From positions 84,889,662 to 84,953,661 of the forward strand of contig NC_086027.1 in assembly GCF_036323735.1 (NCBI RefSeq): 64,000 nucleotides of DNA, in the 5' to 3' direction. Shown piece by piece: positions 1 to 10,996 of this stretch. The position numbers were made by a program, and so were the translations under genes. Positions within the stretch are counted from its first letter, which is position 1. Each line of letters begins with the position of its first letter. The DNA comes from Rattus norvegicus (taxonomy: Eukaryota > Chordata > Mammalia > Rodentia > Muridae). Below the pieces are notes generated by a model. The model was not told the DNA's origin. It made no database searches and saw only the letters and a list, made by a program, of their open reading frames with translations.

Positions 1-728
1 CCCCAGGTAGCTGTGGCTGCTGTCAGAATAAGAGACCACAGAGCAGAATTAAACCTGGCCTGTGGTCTAAATTGCAAGGTGGTACAGATCTATGTGTAGT
101 TGAGTCTGGTTCAGCTGCAGACTCAAAACGATATACATTTTCATTTCCCGGTGACCGTTATTAGTCACTAAAATTTTTGGAGTTGTTACACGGTGCATTT
201 CAGCGTAGCTAACTAATACAAGTTAACATTGTAAATCAGGACACACAGGAAAACAGAATATTCCCTGCTGACATGCTATTAGCCCAGATAGCTTCTGTGT
301 GAATATTGGAGAAAGCAACTGTCATGATTTTCTGTCAGAAAATTGCTATCTAACATTTATACTATGACACACTTGATTGGTCACCACTGAGCAGTTTTCA
401 TAGATGGACAGAGCCACGGAATCTCTTATGTGAGTGTTGCCCAGTTCCAGGCATCACTACTGCACAGGGAGCAACTTGTACATGAGTGTGCGACCACGAT
501 GTGAGAGACTTCAGTAAGCTAGAAACTCCAGGACTAACTTTTTGTGTGTTAGAGGCAGACAAAAATAGTTCCTTGGGTGACTGAGGTTAGAATTGATGTA
601 CATCATGTTACATATGTCCTGCTATTTCTCTGTGGACAAATTCTAATCTCTTTTCTTGATAACCAAAGGTGGGCCAGGGCAAAAGTAGGGTTGTCAGGGA
701 GAGAGAAAAAAGCCATCAAAAATATTAA
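1..728. other. Unique sequence, no gene seen
   Basis: I recognise no repeat or exon in this stretch. The only open frame of note (577-840, 87 codons, plus strand) runs on into the B2 SINE that follows and has no conserved-looking content, so I treat it as chance. Confidence 0.6.
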
Positions 729-893
729 TGGGGGGGCTGTAGAGATGGTTCAGCAGTTAATAGTACTTCTTCATCTTCTGAAGGACGTGAGTTCAGTGCC
801 CAACACCATCAGGAAGGGACTCACAACCACCTGTTTATGACTGCAAGGAATCTGACTCTTTTTTCCGGCCTCAGTGGATACCTGCACTCACAT

Positions 894-950
<57 letters not shown>

Positions 951-971
951 TTAAAAACAAAAAAAATCTTT
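729..971 (+). mobile_element. B2-type SINE with (CA)n tail
   Basis: The head (ctgtagagatggttcagcag) matches the tRNA-derived B2 head with its A-box region. The body has the ggaatctgactcttttttccggcctc segment in B2-like order and ends in a (CA)n and A-rich tail. The flanks carry an 11-base near-duplication, aaaaatattaa at 718-728 and aaaaatatcaa at 972-982, with one mismatch, as expected for L1-driven retroposition. The B2/B3 subfamily is not resolved. Confidence 0.8.
895..948 (+). repeat. (CA)n microsatellite in SINE tail
   Basis: About 26 uninterrupted CA units, in the 3' part of the B2 element. Read on the minus strand it gives a meaningless poly-Cys/Val frame. Confidence 0.95.
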
Positions 972-980
972 AAAAATATC

Positions 981-1607
981 AACTTATTACTATAATTTAC
1001 TGCTAGTAATAAGCATTTGCTGGCCACGTCTCTGGGACAAGCGCAAGATCAAAATCCTTCTTTGTCTTCATTTTCTCTTCATTTCTGTGTCAAGGGAGAA
1101 AAGAAGACTCACCAGAGAGCCACAGCCTAACAGTGTGGGATCGAATTAGTGTTTCCGAGTGCCTTGTCCAAATTAGTTCAGGATGAGACATACAGTTTTC
1201 CAAACTGATGCCATCACCTAACTCATGCCTGTGCATCCCAAAGTCCTGGGGTGAGGGTGTGGGGGTGGGGACACACATCACACATGGCTGTGGGAAACAG
1301 GCTGCCCAGGGACAAACAGAACAGAAAAGGCATGTATTGAATTCTGGCCCCCGATTTACTAATGATTTGTTTCGGTCTTATTTATAAAATGAAACCACTA
1401 ATGATGCTCCTGATGCCTGTTAGGAGGATTAAATAAAGATAACGTACAAGAATAATATAGAAGAATGTGCTATATAAAAAGGCATTCTTTCCATTTCTGA
1501 GCAGAGGAATTATTCTTTTTTCTTTTTGGCTGAATAAAAAGCATGCATCTCTGCCCCTTTGATTCGGTCCTTTTCTCTTTCTTTCCATCTACGTGTTTTC
1601 CTCTCTT
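981..1607. other. Unique sequence, no gene seen
   Basis: No repeat family or exon structure recognised. Open frames on the minus strand (63-100 codons) overlap each other in different frames and run into the SINE at the right end. Confidence 0.55.
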
Positions 1608-1800
1608 GTAGTTCGCCACTGCACACAGCTGGCTAGCTGGCCCAGGAACCTCACCTATCTTTACCTCCTGTCTCCCCATAGGAACGCGGGGCTCCCAGAC
1701 AAACTGTTCTACCCATCTAGATTTTACACCGTTCTGGGGATTTGAACTCTGATCTTCGTACTTGTACAGCAAACACTTACACGTGAGCCATCTCAGCTCT
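1608..1800 (-). mobile_element. Diverged B3/B4-class SINE
   Basis: The segment runs from a B1-like part (gctggcccaggaacctcacc) to an old tRNA-like head on the minus strand (ggggatttgaactctgatc, then gtgagccatctcagctc). The order and the end at 'gccatctcagct' fit a reverse-complemented B3/B4-class SINE. Subfamily uncertain. Confidence 0.6.
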
Positions 1801-1839
1801 TCTCATCCCTTCTTGCTGCTATCTTGTTCTGAAAGTTGT

Positions 1840-1864
1840 AAAAAAAAAAAAAAAAAAAAAAAAA
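1840..1864 (+). repeat. Poly(A) tract
   Basis: Run of 25 A residues with no recognised SINE body on its 5' side. Confidence 0.9.
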
Positions 1865-2793
1865 CCAAACCAGGCCAATGATTGTACTTGCTCATTAGAC
1901 TCAGGCGAGCTCCTGGCATGTCTGTCTACTTGGTCATTAAAGTCCCAGAAGATGGGTCTTATTGACACTGTGTGCCCAGGACCCAGTTGGCGCCAGACAC
2001 ATGGCGAGCAAGTGTGATACTTATTGAATTCAAACTATATTATCCAGTGAAAACCTAACTATATCACATCACAGTCATTTTTCAGTCCATCCGTTCAATA
2101 AATATTTATTGCTTGCCCACCATCTGCATGAGTGAATTTTGTGGCTAAGGGTAGAGATGGTGAAACTGACAAAGATTTTCCTTAGAAAGCAAATGCTCCC
2201 GGGCATTCTCCCTTAAGCTTCAGGGGTCAGCTTAAGGCATCCTGCAACAAAGGGACATAGAAGAATAAACTGCACCCTGAAGCTGGACAGGCTGCATTTA
2301 AGTCCCTCCTTTCCACTTATTTTAAATGTGACATTCAAGACTATTGTCCAACAATGTTAGTGCTTAAATTTCCCATAAGTCCATGTTTACAAATTTGAAT
2401 TTATAATGCAATACTAATGATATTTGGTTTTTCGAAATCTGTCCTCTGACGACCCTGATAGGTGTACGCTGAGGAAGCAGAACTGCATGTTTACTTGAGG
2501 AGCTTCTCCACAGCATCCAGCCTGAGGCCTGACATAGTTACTTAGTTCTTCAGACCCCACATAACTTGTCACCTTTGGCCTAATTAGAGTGCCCCCCTCG
2601 TGTGATTGTTGAAATGGTGTTTGCTGTTCCTTATGTCAGCTCTAAAACTCCAAACATGCTCCAGCTGCCAAGCACAGGGAAGCTAACAGTGCGGTAGTCG
2701 CTACAGATTTATCCCTCTGTGAGCATGTCATCTTTAAATCAGCCAATCATGACACTGCAGGTAAGTTTAAGGGACAATGTCCACTGGTTTGGG

Positions 2794-2794
<1 letters not shown>
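1865..2794. other. Mostly unique sequence with one ancient repeat fragment
   Basis: Positions 2085-2180 contain ttcaataaatatttattgc followed by a shifted copy of the motif order seen in a mammal-wide ancient repeat ('aacaaatatttattgagc' type). The rest shows no gene or younger repeat. The class of the fragment is not resolved. Confidence 0.45.
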
Positions 2795-2830
<36 letters not shown>

Positions 2831-2872
2831 AAGGTCAGTGGACAACCTTGATGCTATTCCTCTGTGCTCTGT

Positions 2873-2926
<54 letters not shown>

Positions 2927-2962
2927 AAGGTCAGTGGACAACCTTGATGCTATTCCTCTGTG

Positions 2963-3005
<43 letters not shown>

Positions 3006-3048
3006 AAGGTCAGTGGACAACCTTGATGCTATTCCTCTGTGCTCTGTG

Positions 3049-3091
<43 letters not shown>

Positions 3092-3127
3092 AAGGTCAGT
3101 GGACTACCTTGATGCTATTCCTCTGTG

Positions 3128-3170
<43 letters not shown>

Positions 3171-3201
3171 GGTTAGTGAGCAACCTTAATGTTATTCCTC
3201 T

Positions 3202-3271
<70 letters not shown>

Positions 3272-3420
3272 CCCGTGTGTGTGTGTATGTGTGTCTCTGT
3301 GTATGTGTGTGTGTGAAGGTCAGTGGACAACCTTGATGTTATTCCTGTGTGTGTGTGTGCATGCATAGGTGGACACACTTGTATGTATATACCTGTGTAT
3401 GTGAAGGTCATTGGACAACC
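2795..3420 (-). repeat. Compound minisatellite: SINE-derived core alternating with (TG)n/(CT)n
   Basis: A core of about 40 bases beginning aaggtcagtggacaacc and ending attcctctgtgctctg occurs seven times, at 2831, 2927, 3006, 3092, 3169, 3316 and 3404. The copies are separated by pure TG runs, and in one spacer by (CT)n at 3205-3272 followed by gtgtgt. Spacings are 96, 79, 86, 77, 147 and 88 bases. The last copy is continuous with the SINE at 3404-3690, which identifies the core as the 3' end of that SINE in reverse orientation. The array therefore grew by duplication of a SINE tail together with its microsatellite. Confidence 0.9.
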
Positions 3421-3690
3421 TTGATGTTATTCCTCTGGTGCTGTTCCACTATTTATCTATTTGTTTTGTTTGTTTGTTTTTTTGAAACAGTCTCTCACTA
3501 GCCTGGAACTTGTCATATAGGCTAAAGCTCTCTGGTCAGCTAGCTCTAGGGACCTGCCTGTCTTCATTTCTCTAGCTCCGGGGTTACAAACATGTCTGGC
3601 ATTTTAAAACCTGTGTTCTGGGGATTGAGCTCAGGCTCTGGTACTTGCAAGGCAAGTGCATTACTGACTGGCTGTTCCTAGCCTGTTTCC
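3404..3690 (-). mobile_element. B3/B4-class SINE
   Basis: Read on the minus strand it has a tRNA-derived head (reverse complement ends in gctcaggctctggtacttgc, then the aaggcaagtgcattac segment). A B1-like middle follows (gaaacagtctctcactagcc on the plus strand) and then the aaggtca tail that seeds the minisatellite. Moderately diverged. Confidence 0.75.
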
Positions 3691-3719
3691 ACAGAGCTTA
3701 ATGAAGGCATAGATGCATG

Positions 3720-3822
3720 ATGCTTCTTTCTATCCCTGCTCTCCCCCTCTCTCTCCCTCCTTCTCTCTTCCTCTCTCCTTCTCTCCCCCTTCCTTCTCCC
3801 TCCCCCTCCCTCTCCATTCTTT
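3720..3822 (+). repeat. CT-rich low-complexity tract
   Basis: Irregular tccctctctcc-type pyrimidine run on the plus strand, about 100 bases. Confidence 0.85.
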
Positions 3823-3873
3823 CTGAATGTAAATACATTCAGCCTCACTAATGATTCACATACATAGTGGTTC

Positions 3874-3878
3874 CTTAT

Positions 3879-3945
<67 letters not shown>
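3874..3945 (+). repeat. (GA)n microsatellite
   Basis: About 35 GA units, nearly uninterrupted. The open frame across it (3867-4202) is produced by the repeat. Confidence 0.95.
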
Positions 3946-3947
<2 letters not shown>

Positions 3948-5649
3948 CTACCTCAAGACCAAATTAAAGCAACACACACACATAAACAGAAAGCACCACT
4001 ATACGAATATGAGCTCACACCAAAAGCAAAGCTTCCAAGAAGGCTAGCAAAACTTTTCTGCAAAGGCGTAGAGAACATATTTGGCTGTGCAGACCCATGG
4101 TCTTTATTGCCATCCTCAGGTCCTTGCAGCGTGATATCAGTCACTCATATAAACAAGAGTGGGTGTAGCTCTACTCCAGTAAAACGTTATTTACAAGAGT
4201 AGGTTGTAGGCTGGGTGTGTTTAGCCCATGGGTCGTAGTTGTTGATCCCTGATTTATAGGAACAGGTTTTATTGTTTCTAGAATTCTCTAGTGTTATTTT
4301 CTCTTATCTACAGAGTCTTCCTGTGTAGAAGGGCTAATGAAACAAGCCCCACTGAATGTTGAGAAGGTCAGACAAGTCTTCATGGTACTGGGACTGTTAG
4401 AGCTTTCCTTTTTGCTTTTCCTTGCTTTTGCCAGTGCTGCAATTCAAGGTGCCCTCTTCTATTACCTAAATCAGGGTAGTTTGCATTTTACATCCGTGCA
4501 GCCAGGAGACCCAGAATGCTAGTATGTAATAACCAGGAAACTATAGAACTAACACAATGACCCAAGGGGACTCGCTGTTAGTCTGCTTGTTTAGCTAGCA
4601 CTCCAGGGAGAAGCTAAAGATACCCAGGATCTTTTCTCCTTTCTCTTTATTTCGATGAGTTACCTATCACCTATGCTTTCTGTCTTTGTTCTTACCATTC
4701 AAGGAAATGAGCCTTCTAAGTTGCAAATCATGGAGTCAGATTTGCTTCATTCTGTGGAGTCCAGTAGCACTCAGGCATGGTCTGTGGGGGACAGGGCATA
4801 GCATGTGCTCAGGGTGCAGAAAGGTTTTGCATTGTGATAACTAGAGTTTTGGAGGCAGACAGACCTGATATAGAATTCTTACTCCTGTTACAGAAAACAA
4901 TGTGAAATGGGGCAAAATAACCTCATGTTATAAACTAGTTAAAATACCTCTCTCCTAGTGGTGTTGGAGTGGGCTATACATAAAACATGTCAACAAAGGG
5001 TCAAGATGATCTAGGGTCCAATATATATTTATTCACTTTCACATAAAATCTACATATGTATGGCATGAAAGCAGAGGGGTGGACTCTTGGGGGGCAGAGT
5101 TGTAGAAAGAGAGTCAAGGAAGAGTAGTGGGGACATAGGAATATGAGCACAACATTATGGTCTATGTGTGTGAAGATGTTTAATGAAATCTATCATCTCG
5201 TATGCTAATTGGAAAAAGAACTGAAGTTTACACAAGAGGCTGGTACACAGGGGTCCTTGCCTCTTCTCACCGCACTGTTCTCAAAGACGGAACTGTAGCT
5301 CATGTATCAATATTCTCGGATGAAAGCAGGCCGCCATCATCATCATCATTTTCCTCACGGGAGATGTTCATCTCTAACGTCAACACTATTTATTGTCCCC
5401 TATAATCTCTCTGTACACGGCCACCACCACTGGAAGAAAGTCCCCATAATTTTTAATGCCTTGCATATCCCAGTTGCCAGAAACAGTTTCAGAGTTTTCA
5501 GAAAGGCCAAAGTTAAGAGACTTGGAAGTCAGCTCCGAGTTTAAACTCAAATGCCTCTTCCATTTCCTGGGCAGTAGCCTTCCAGTAGACGTGGGCTTAA
5601 TAAAAATCACCCTTTAAGGAATCTGGGAGAATTAAGTACCCAGTAGTCT
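3946..5649. other. Unique sequence; possible old MIR
   Basis: No gene is supported. A 61-codon frame at 4337-4522 has a hydrophobic middle (LLELSFLLFLAFASAA) but no splice, promoter or repeat context. At 4835-4995 the order 'gttttggaggcagacagacc ... aaaatggggcaaaataacctc' resembles a worn plus-strand MIR. Nothing else recognised. Confidence 0.45.
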
Positions 5650-7868
5650 TTTTCTCCCATTTTATTGAAAATACATTTTTTTTCTTACATAATATATACT
5701 GATTATGTTCTTCCCTCCCTCTATGTCCCCTAGCTCTTCCCCCATGTCCCCTCCTATCTGGATCTTCTACCCTTCTGTCTCTCATTAGGAAAAAGAGCAG
5801 GCTCCTAAGGGATAACAATGGAATAAAATATAACAAGATCAAAACCTAATGTGCCAGAATAGGACAAAACAAACAGAAGGAAAAGGACCCAAGAACAAGC
5901 ACAAGAAACAGATACAGATGCAGAAAGCCATTTGTTTGGACACTCAGGAATTCCATAAAAATACTAAACTGGAAACCATATCATATACCCAAAGGATTCG
6001 CACAGGCCCTGTGCATACTGCTTCAGCCTCTGTGAGTTGATATGTGTTGATTCTGTTGATGTAGATAGAGGCCCCGGTTTCCTTGGCATCCTCCATCCCC
6101 TCTGGTTCTTATGCTCTTTTCATCTCTCTGGTACAGGGTACTCCGAGTTCTGAAAGGGAAATTGGATAGACATACCATTTAGGGCTGAGTGTTCCAAGGT
6201 CTCACTCTCTGAGTCTTGTCTGGCAGGAGGAAATTCCTCTGATGATGGGTGAGCAAGTCACTGGCCTATGAGTTTAACAGAATGTTGCTTGGAGTTGTCT
6301 TATTGCTACATTCTTTTAAGAGACCAGTTGTATTTGGATTTACTAATAGTTCCTGGGCTACCTCGTCTCGGGTTGTTGGTCATCCAAGCGCTGTGGAGTA
6401 GGAGTCTTAAATCATATATTGACTGGTCACTCCCACAAGCTCCGTGCCTTTGTTGAACTAGCATAGCTTGCATGTAAATCACCTTGTAGGTCAAAGGGTA
6501 TGTGTGCACATTTCTTCTTTGGTAGTGTGCAGAGTCTCTTCCTGTACCAAAGATGCTCACACACATGGGTGAAGGCTCTATGTAGGCACCAACTCAACAT
6601 CTCCATGTTCAGTGCATTCTGTAGGTGTCTTCAGCAATAATACCTTGACGTCAATTTGTGGAGACTAACAGTCTTGGCAACAACCTAGGCTGTTTCGGGG
6701 TTCCTATGGGATTCCTTTAGCTGACAACTCAATTAAATGTAGCCCATTCCTGGTAGTGGGTGCTGCATTTAGTGACAAGGGATGTTCAGGTAAGGCTCTG
6801 TCTCTCCCATTATTTGGCAATTTTATTTATATTAAAATATAAAAATATTTTAGGAAGCATCTACTCTATCATTAGCTTTCCATACTGCCCCTCAAATGGC
6901 CCATAATTTTATCTGTCTTTCCTTGTATTTCTTTCATTGTTCTTCTCTTTCCTCTCTTTTCCCATTTGCTCCTCTCGTTCCAGCCCCTTACCCCATCCAT
7001 CCTGTCCTACTTTCCTTTTCTATAAGATCTATCTGTCACTATTAGCTAGTCCCTCACTCTACACTTAACCTCTGAATCCACATTTCTATGAACTGTAGCT
7101 TGGTTATCATTGACTTAGCAAATAATGTCCACATATGAGTGAATACGTGGGTCTAGGACACCTTACTGAAGACAATGTTTCTAGTTCCATCCATTTACCC
7201 ATAGATTTCATGGTTTCATCAGATTTTGGTGGTCAAATAATATTTCATTGTGTAAACGTAGCCCATTTTCTTTCTCCATTCACCTGTTGAGGAACATCTA
7301 TGTTATTTCCAATTTCTGGATATTATGAATAGAGGAATAGTGAACATCATGTCTCTGTGGTAGGATGAAGCCTCCTTTGGGAATATACCCAAGAGTGGTA
7401 CAGCTGAGTCTTGAGGTAGATTAATTTTCAGCTCCCTAAGAAGCCACCACACTGATTTCCATGGTGGCTGTACAACTTTGAATGTTTCCCTTGCTCTACT
7501 CCTCCATCACGAGCTGCCATTTGTTCTATTGATCTGAGCCATTCTGACAGGCATAAGATGAAATCTCTAAGTAGTTTGATTTGTATTTCTTTTATGACTA
7601 CATGACTATGATGCTGAACGTTTCTTTAAGTGTTTCTCAGTCATTCGAGTTTCTTCTTTTGTCAAGTCTCTGTTTAGTTCTCTACCCCATTTTTAATTGG
7701 GTTATTTATTTTCTCGATACCTAGTTTTTTTGAGTTCTTTATATATTTTGGATATTATATATTTTGGATACCATCTGTATAATTGTTGAAAATCTTTTTC
7801 CATTATGTAGGTTTCCATGCTGTCTGGACGATGGTGTCCTTTGCTTTATAGAAAATTTTCAATTTCTT

Positions 7869-8056
7869 TTTTATTTTTTAAAGATTTGTTTATTTTATGA
7901 GTACACAGTTGCTCTCTTCAGACAATCAGAAGAGGGCATTGCCTGCTGGATCCTGTTACAGATGGTTGTGAGCCACCATGTAGTTGCTAGGAATTGAACT
8001 CATGACCTCTGGAAGAGCAGCCAGCGTTCCTAACTGCTGAGCCATCTCTCCAGCCC
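7869..8056 (-). mobile_element. B2 SINE inserted in the L1
   Basis: Plus-strand sequence ends in gccatctctccagccc, the reverse complement of the B2 head, and contains the gagccaccatgtagttgc body. Flanks aaattttcaatttctt (7853-7868) and aacttttcagtttctt (8057-8072) are a diverged 16-base target-site duplication of L1 ORF2 sequence. Confidence 0.9.
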
Positions 8057-8317
8057 AACTTTTCAGTTTCTTGAGTGGCATTTATCAGCTGTTAATCTCA
8101 GTGTCTGTGCTGATGGCATTTTTTTTATTTATATTTTATTCTTTTCCTGTGCCAGTGTGTTTAAGGCTGTTTCTCTTCTATCTGGTCTAGTGTATCTGGT
8201 TTTATGCTGTAGTCTCTGAACTATTTGGAGTTGAATTTTCTGCAGGGTGGTAACTATGGATTTATTTGAATTCTTCTACATGCAACCATCCATTTATTGA
8301 AGATTTTATTTTTTATT

Positions 8318-8817
8318 CTTCTCTCATATATTAAATCCTGACCAAAGTTTCCCCTCCTTCTCCTCACCCAACCTCTCCCTCCACACTGTGCCTCCCTACT
8401 TCTCCAAAACCATCTCCCCCCTCAGAAAAGATCATGCCTTCCAGGGATATCAGCCAAATATAACATAACAAGCTACAATGAGACCAGGCCCATATCATCA
8501 CATCAAGGCTGAACAAGGCAACCCAGTAGAAGGAAAAGGGACCCAGGAGTAAGCAAGAGTCTCGTACAGCCCCCTGCTCCACTGTTAGGATTCCTGCAAG
8601 TACCTGAAGCAACTCAGCCATAACCTAGATCAGAGGACCCATGCCAGACCCCTACAGCCTCCCGGATTTCTGCAAGTTCCCATGAGTTCTAGTCAGTTGA
8701 TTCTGTGGGCTGGGATCTCCTGATGTTTTCCTGACTCCTCTGGTTCCTCCAATCCTTCCTCCTCTTCCTCCACAGGACTTCTCAAGTTCCTTTTAATGTG
8801 TGACAGTAGGACTCTGC
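8318..8817 (-). mobile_element. L1 (Lx-type) 3' UTR fragment nested in the L1
   Basis: The body (gaaaagatcatgccttccag; caaggctgaacaaggcaacc; agttgattctgtgggc) follows the order of a second Lx-type 3' UTR in antisense. A 13-base near-duplication, tattttttattct at 8307-8319 and tattttttatttt at 8818-8830, brackets it and restores L1 ORF2 order when the insert is removed. Confidence 0.75.
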
Positions 8818-9100
8818 TATTTTTTATTTTTTTACGGTGTGTATTTCTGGCCCCTTTATAAAAAAAAATAAGGTGTCTATAAGTATGTCTGTCTGTCTGT
8901 TTTTCAGTTTGATTCCACTGACCAGCGTGCTTGTTTTTGTGCCAGTACCCTGCTATTTTTATTACTATGGCTCCACAGTACAGTTTGAGGCAGGGGATGG
9001 AGATTCCTCAGCAGTTCTCTTATTATTCAGGAGTGTTTAAGCTAGCCTGGGATTTTTGTATTTACATATGAAGCTAAAATTTGTTCTTTTAAGATCAGTG

Positions 9101-10093
9101 TCCCCTTCTTCACCTGCTTGCCTTGTGGGATTGAGCAACTGCTTGATGTTGGACTTTCCATTCACAGCTGCTGCTGACCGTTGTTGGGGAGTTGGACTAC
9201 AGACTGTATGTCACCTAACAATCATGCAATTTGCAGCAAAGGCTCAGTAGTCAGGATGTCAAGGTGGCAGGAGCCACTGTCAGGAAAAAGCGTAGTGCAC
9301 AGTAGAAATCCATGGTGGTGCCTTCCGGTTTCCATCTGGGCCCCGGAGCTGACCCTGTGTCACAGCTTTCCCTACCCAAATCCTGCTAGAAAAGAGCTGG
9401 TCTCCCAGGAGTGCTGACACACCTGAGAGAATGGGTAGGACCATCACTTCTGCTCTGAGGAACCCACACAGGAACTGAGGAGCTAGGACGGGATCCTTCC
9501 TTCCGGTTTCTATCTGCTCCTGAAGCTGACCCTGTGCCTCGTCTCTCCATAACCAAATGCCCCCCCTCCCCTGGGCAGAGCTGGTTTCCCAGGAGTGCAG
9601 ACACACCTGAGTGCACAGGAAATCCAGGGACAAAGAATGGAGCAGAGACTGAAGGAAAGGTCATTCAGGGACTGCCCCACATGGGGATCCATTCCACATG
9701 CAGATATGCCAAGAAATGCTTGCTGACAGGAGCCTGATACAGCTTTCTCCTGAGAGGCTCTGCGAGGTCTTGACCAATACAGATGTGGATGTTCGAAACC
9801 AACCATTGGATTGATCACAGGGACCTCAATGGAGGAGTTAGGGGAAGGACTGAAGGAGCTGAAAGGGCCTTATCTGGCATCAATGACGGGGGAGGCCCTT
9901 GGTCCTGTGAAGGCTTGATGCCCCAGTGTAGAGGAATGCTAGGGTCAGGTGAGGTGGGAGTGGGCAAGTGGGTGGGTGAGCACCCTCACAGAGGCAGGGA
10001 AGGGGAGATGGGATAGAGGGTTTGCAGAGGGGAAACTGGGAAAGGGGGTAACATTTGAAATGTAAATAAATAAAATAGCCAGTTAAAAAATAA
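9101..10093 (+). mobile_element. Chimeric L1-related retroelement: unknown head, tandem units, L1 3' UTR
   Basis: Three parts are joined. 9101-9300 is a segment of unidentified dispersed-repeat type (ggactttccattcacagctg). 9321-9427 and 9499-9612 are two tandem copies, 178 bases apart, of a unit starting ccttccggttt and ending gacacacctgag, resembling an L1 5' UTR module. 9613-10093 is a rodent L1 3' UTR ending aacatttgaaatgtaaataa plus an A-rich tail. No ORF1 or ORF2 lies between. aagatcagtg (9091-9100) and aagatctgtg (10094-10103) form a 10-base target-site duplication, showing that the assembly entered as one unit. Confidence 0.8.
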
Positions 10094-10379
10094 AAGATCT
10101 GTGAAGAATTGCGTTGGAATTTTGATGGGGATTGCAGTGAAGCTGTAGATTGGTTTTGATAGGATGGGATTTTTTTGCTATGTTAATCCTGCCAATCTGT
10201 GAGCATGGGCGATCTTTCCATCTTCTGAGATCTTCCTCAGTTTCCTTCTTCAGAGACTTAAAGTTTTCATCATTCAAGTCTTTTACTTGTTTGCATTGAG
10301 TAACACCAAGATATTTTGCATTATGTCAGGCAATGGTGAAAGATGTTGTTTCTCTGACATTTTCTCAGTCTGTTGCACA

Positions 10380-10441
10380 TGTATGTGTATGTGCACGTGT
10401 GTGTGTGCGCGCGCGTGCGCGTGTGTGTGCGTGTGCGTGTG

Positions 10442-10496
<55 letters not shown>
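10380..10496 (+). repeat. (TG)n/(CG)n to (CA)n alternating purine-pyrimidine tract
   Basis: Starts as gtgtgt, passes through gcgcgcgtgcgcgtgtg and flips at gtgcgcgcacac to about 25 CA units, then atatatat. The left (TG)-rich half is complementary to the right (CA) half. It lies within the L1 ORF2 relic. Confidence 0.92.
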
Positions 10497-10498
<2 letters not shown>

Positions 10499-10678
10499 CT
10501 GAGTCAATGTTTTTGTGCAGCTATTTCCTGAGAGTGTTTACTGACAGTTCTCAGTTGAATTTTTAGGGTCACTTACATACACTGTTATGTCCTCTGCAAA
10601 TAAAGACACTTGGACTTTTTTCTTTCCAATTTGTATCCTGTTGGTCTTTTTCAGTTGTTTTATTGCTCTAGTTAAGAC

Positions 10679-10885
10679 TTAAAGTACTATACTGGATAGG
10701 TATGGAGAGAGTGGACAACCGTGTCTTGTCCCTGATTTAAGTGGAATTGCTTTTAATTTCCTTCCATTTAACTTGATATTGTTTATAGGCTTGCTGCGAA
10801 CTCTATTATGTTGAGATAAACCCCTTGCATCCCTAGTCTCTCCACAACTTTTATCATGTTGGATTTTGTCAAAGGTCTTTTCCAC
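10679..10885 (-). mobile_element. L1 ORF2 reverse transcriptase relic
   Basis: The longest surviving coding piece of the antisense L1, 68 codons. The minus-strand product has FDKIQH, then RSKPINNIKLNG, then SGTRHGCPLSPYL. The last corresponds to the SGTRQGCPLSP motif of L1 reverse transcriptase. The domain is truncated on both sides and the catalytic block downstream is lost, so it cannot be active. Confidence 0.85.
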
Positions 10886-10996
10886 ATCTAATAATATGAT
10901 GATGTATTTTTCTGCATTTCAGTTTGTTTATATTGTATATTATATTTTTTGATTTATGGATATTGAACAACCCTGTGTCCCTCCACTGGTGTCTTA

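Larger units (their letters stand above)
5650..10996 (-). mobile_element. Old antisense L1 (3' UTR and ORF2), split by later insertions
   Basis: The plus strand reads from the L1 3' end leftmost (poly-T and tttattgaaaatacattttt) through an Lx-like 3' UTR (5650-7000). It then enters ORF2 3' sequence (tagttccatccatttaccc; ttgagttctttatatatttt) and ends in the reverse transcriptase region near 10996. L1 pieces are 5650-7868, 8073-8306, 8831-9090 and 10104-10996. The breaks hold a B2, an L1 3' UTR fragment and a chimeric retroelement. ORF2 is full of stops and indels, so the copy is dead. The 5' end is truncated within ORF2. Confidence 0.85.

Noticed and set aside
2795..3420. Regularly spaced repeats resembling a CRISPR array
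   Set aside because: The spacers are TG or CT microsatellite, the repeats derive from a SINE, and the genome is mammalian.
4337..4522. 61-codon frame with a hydrophobic stretch, possible small membrane protein
   Set aside because: No supporting context. A short hydrophobic run is expected by chance in T-rich sequence.
9280..9818. Overlapping minus-strand frames of about 90-117 codons
   Set aside because: Antisense to the tandem units and L1 3' UTR of the chimeric retroelement; similar frames recur because the unit is duplicated.
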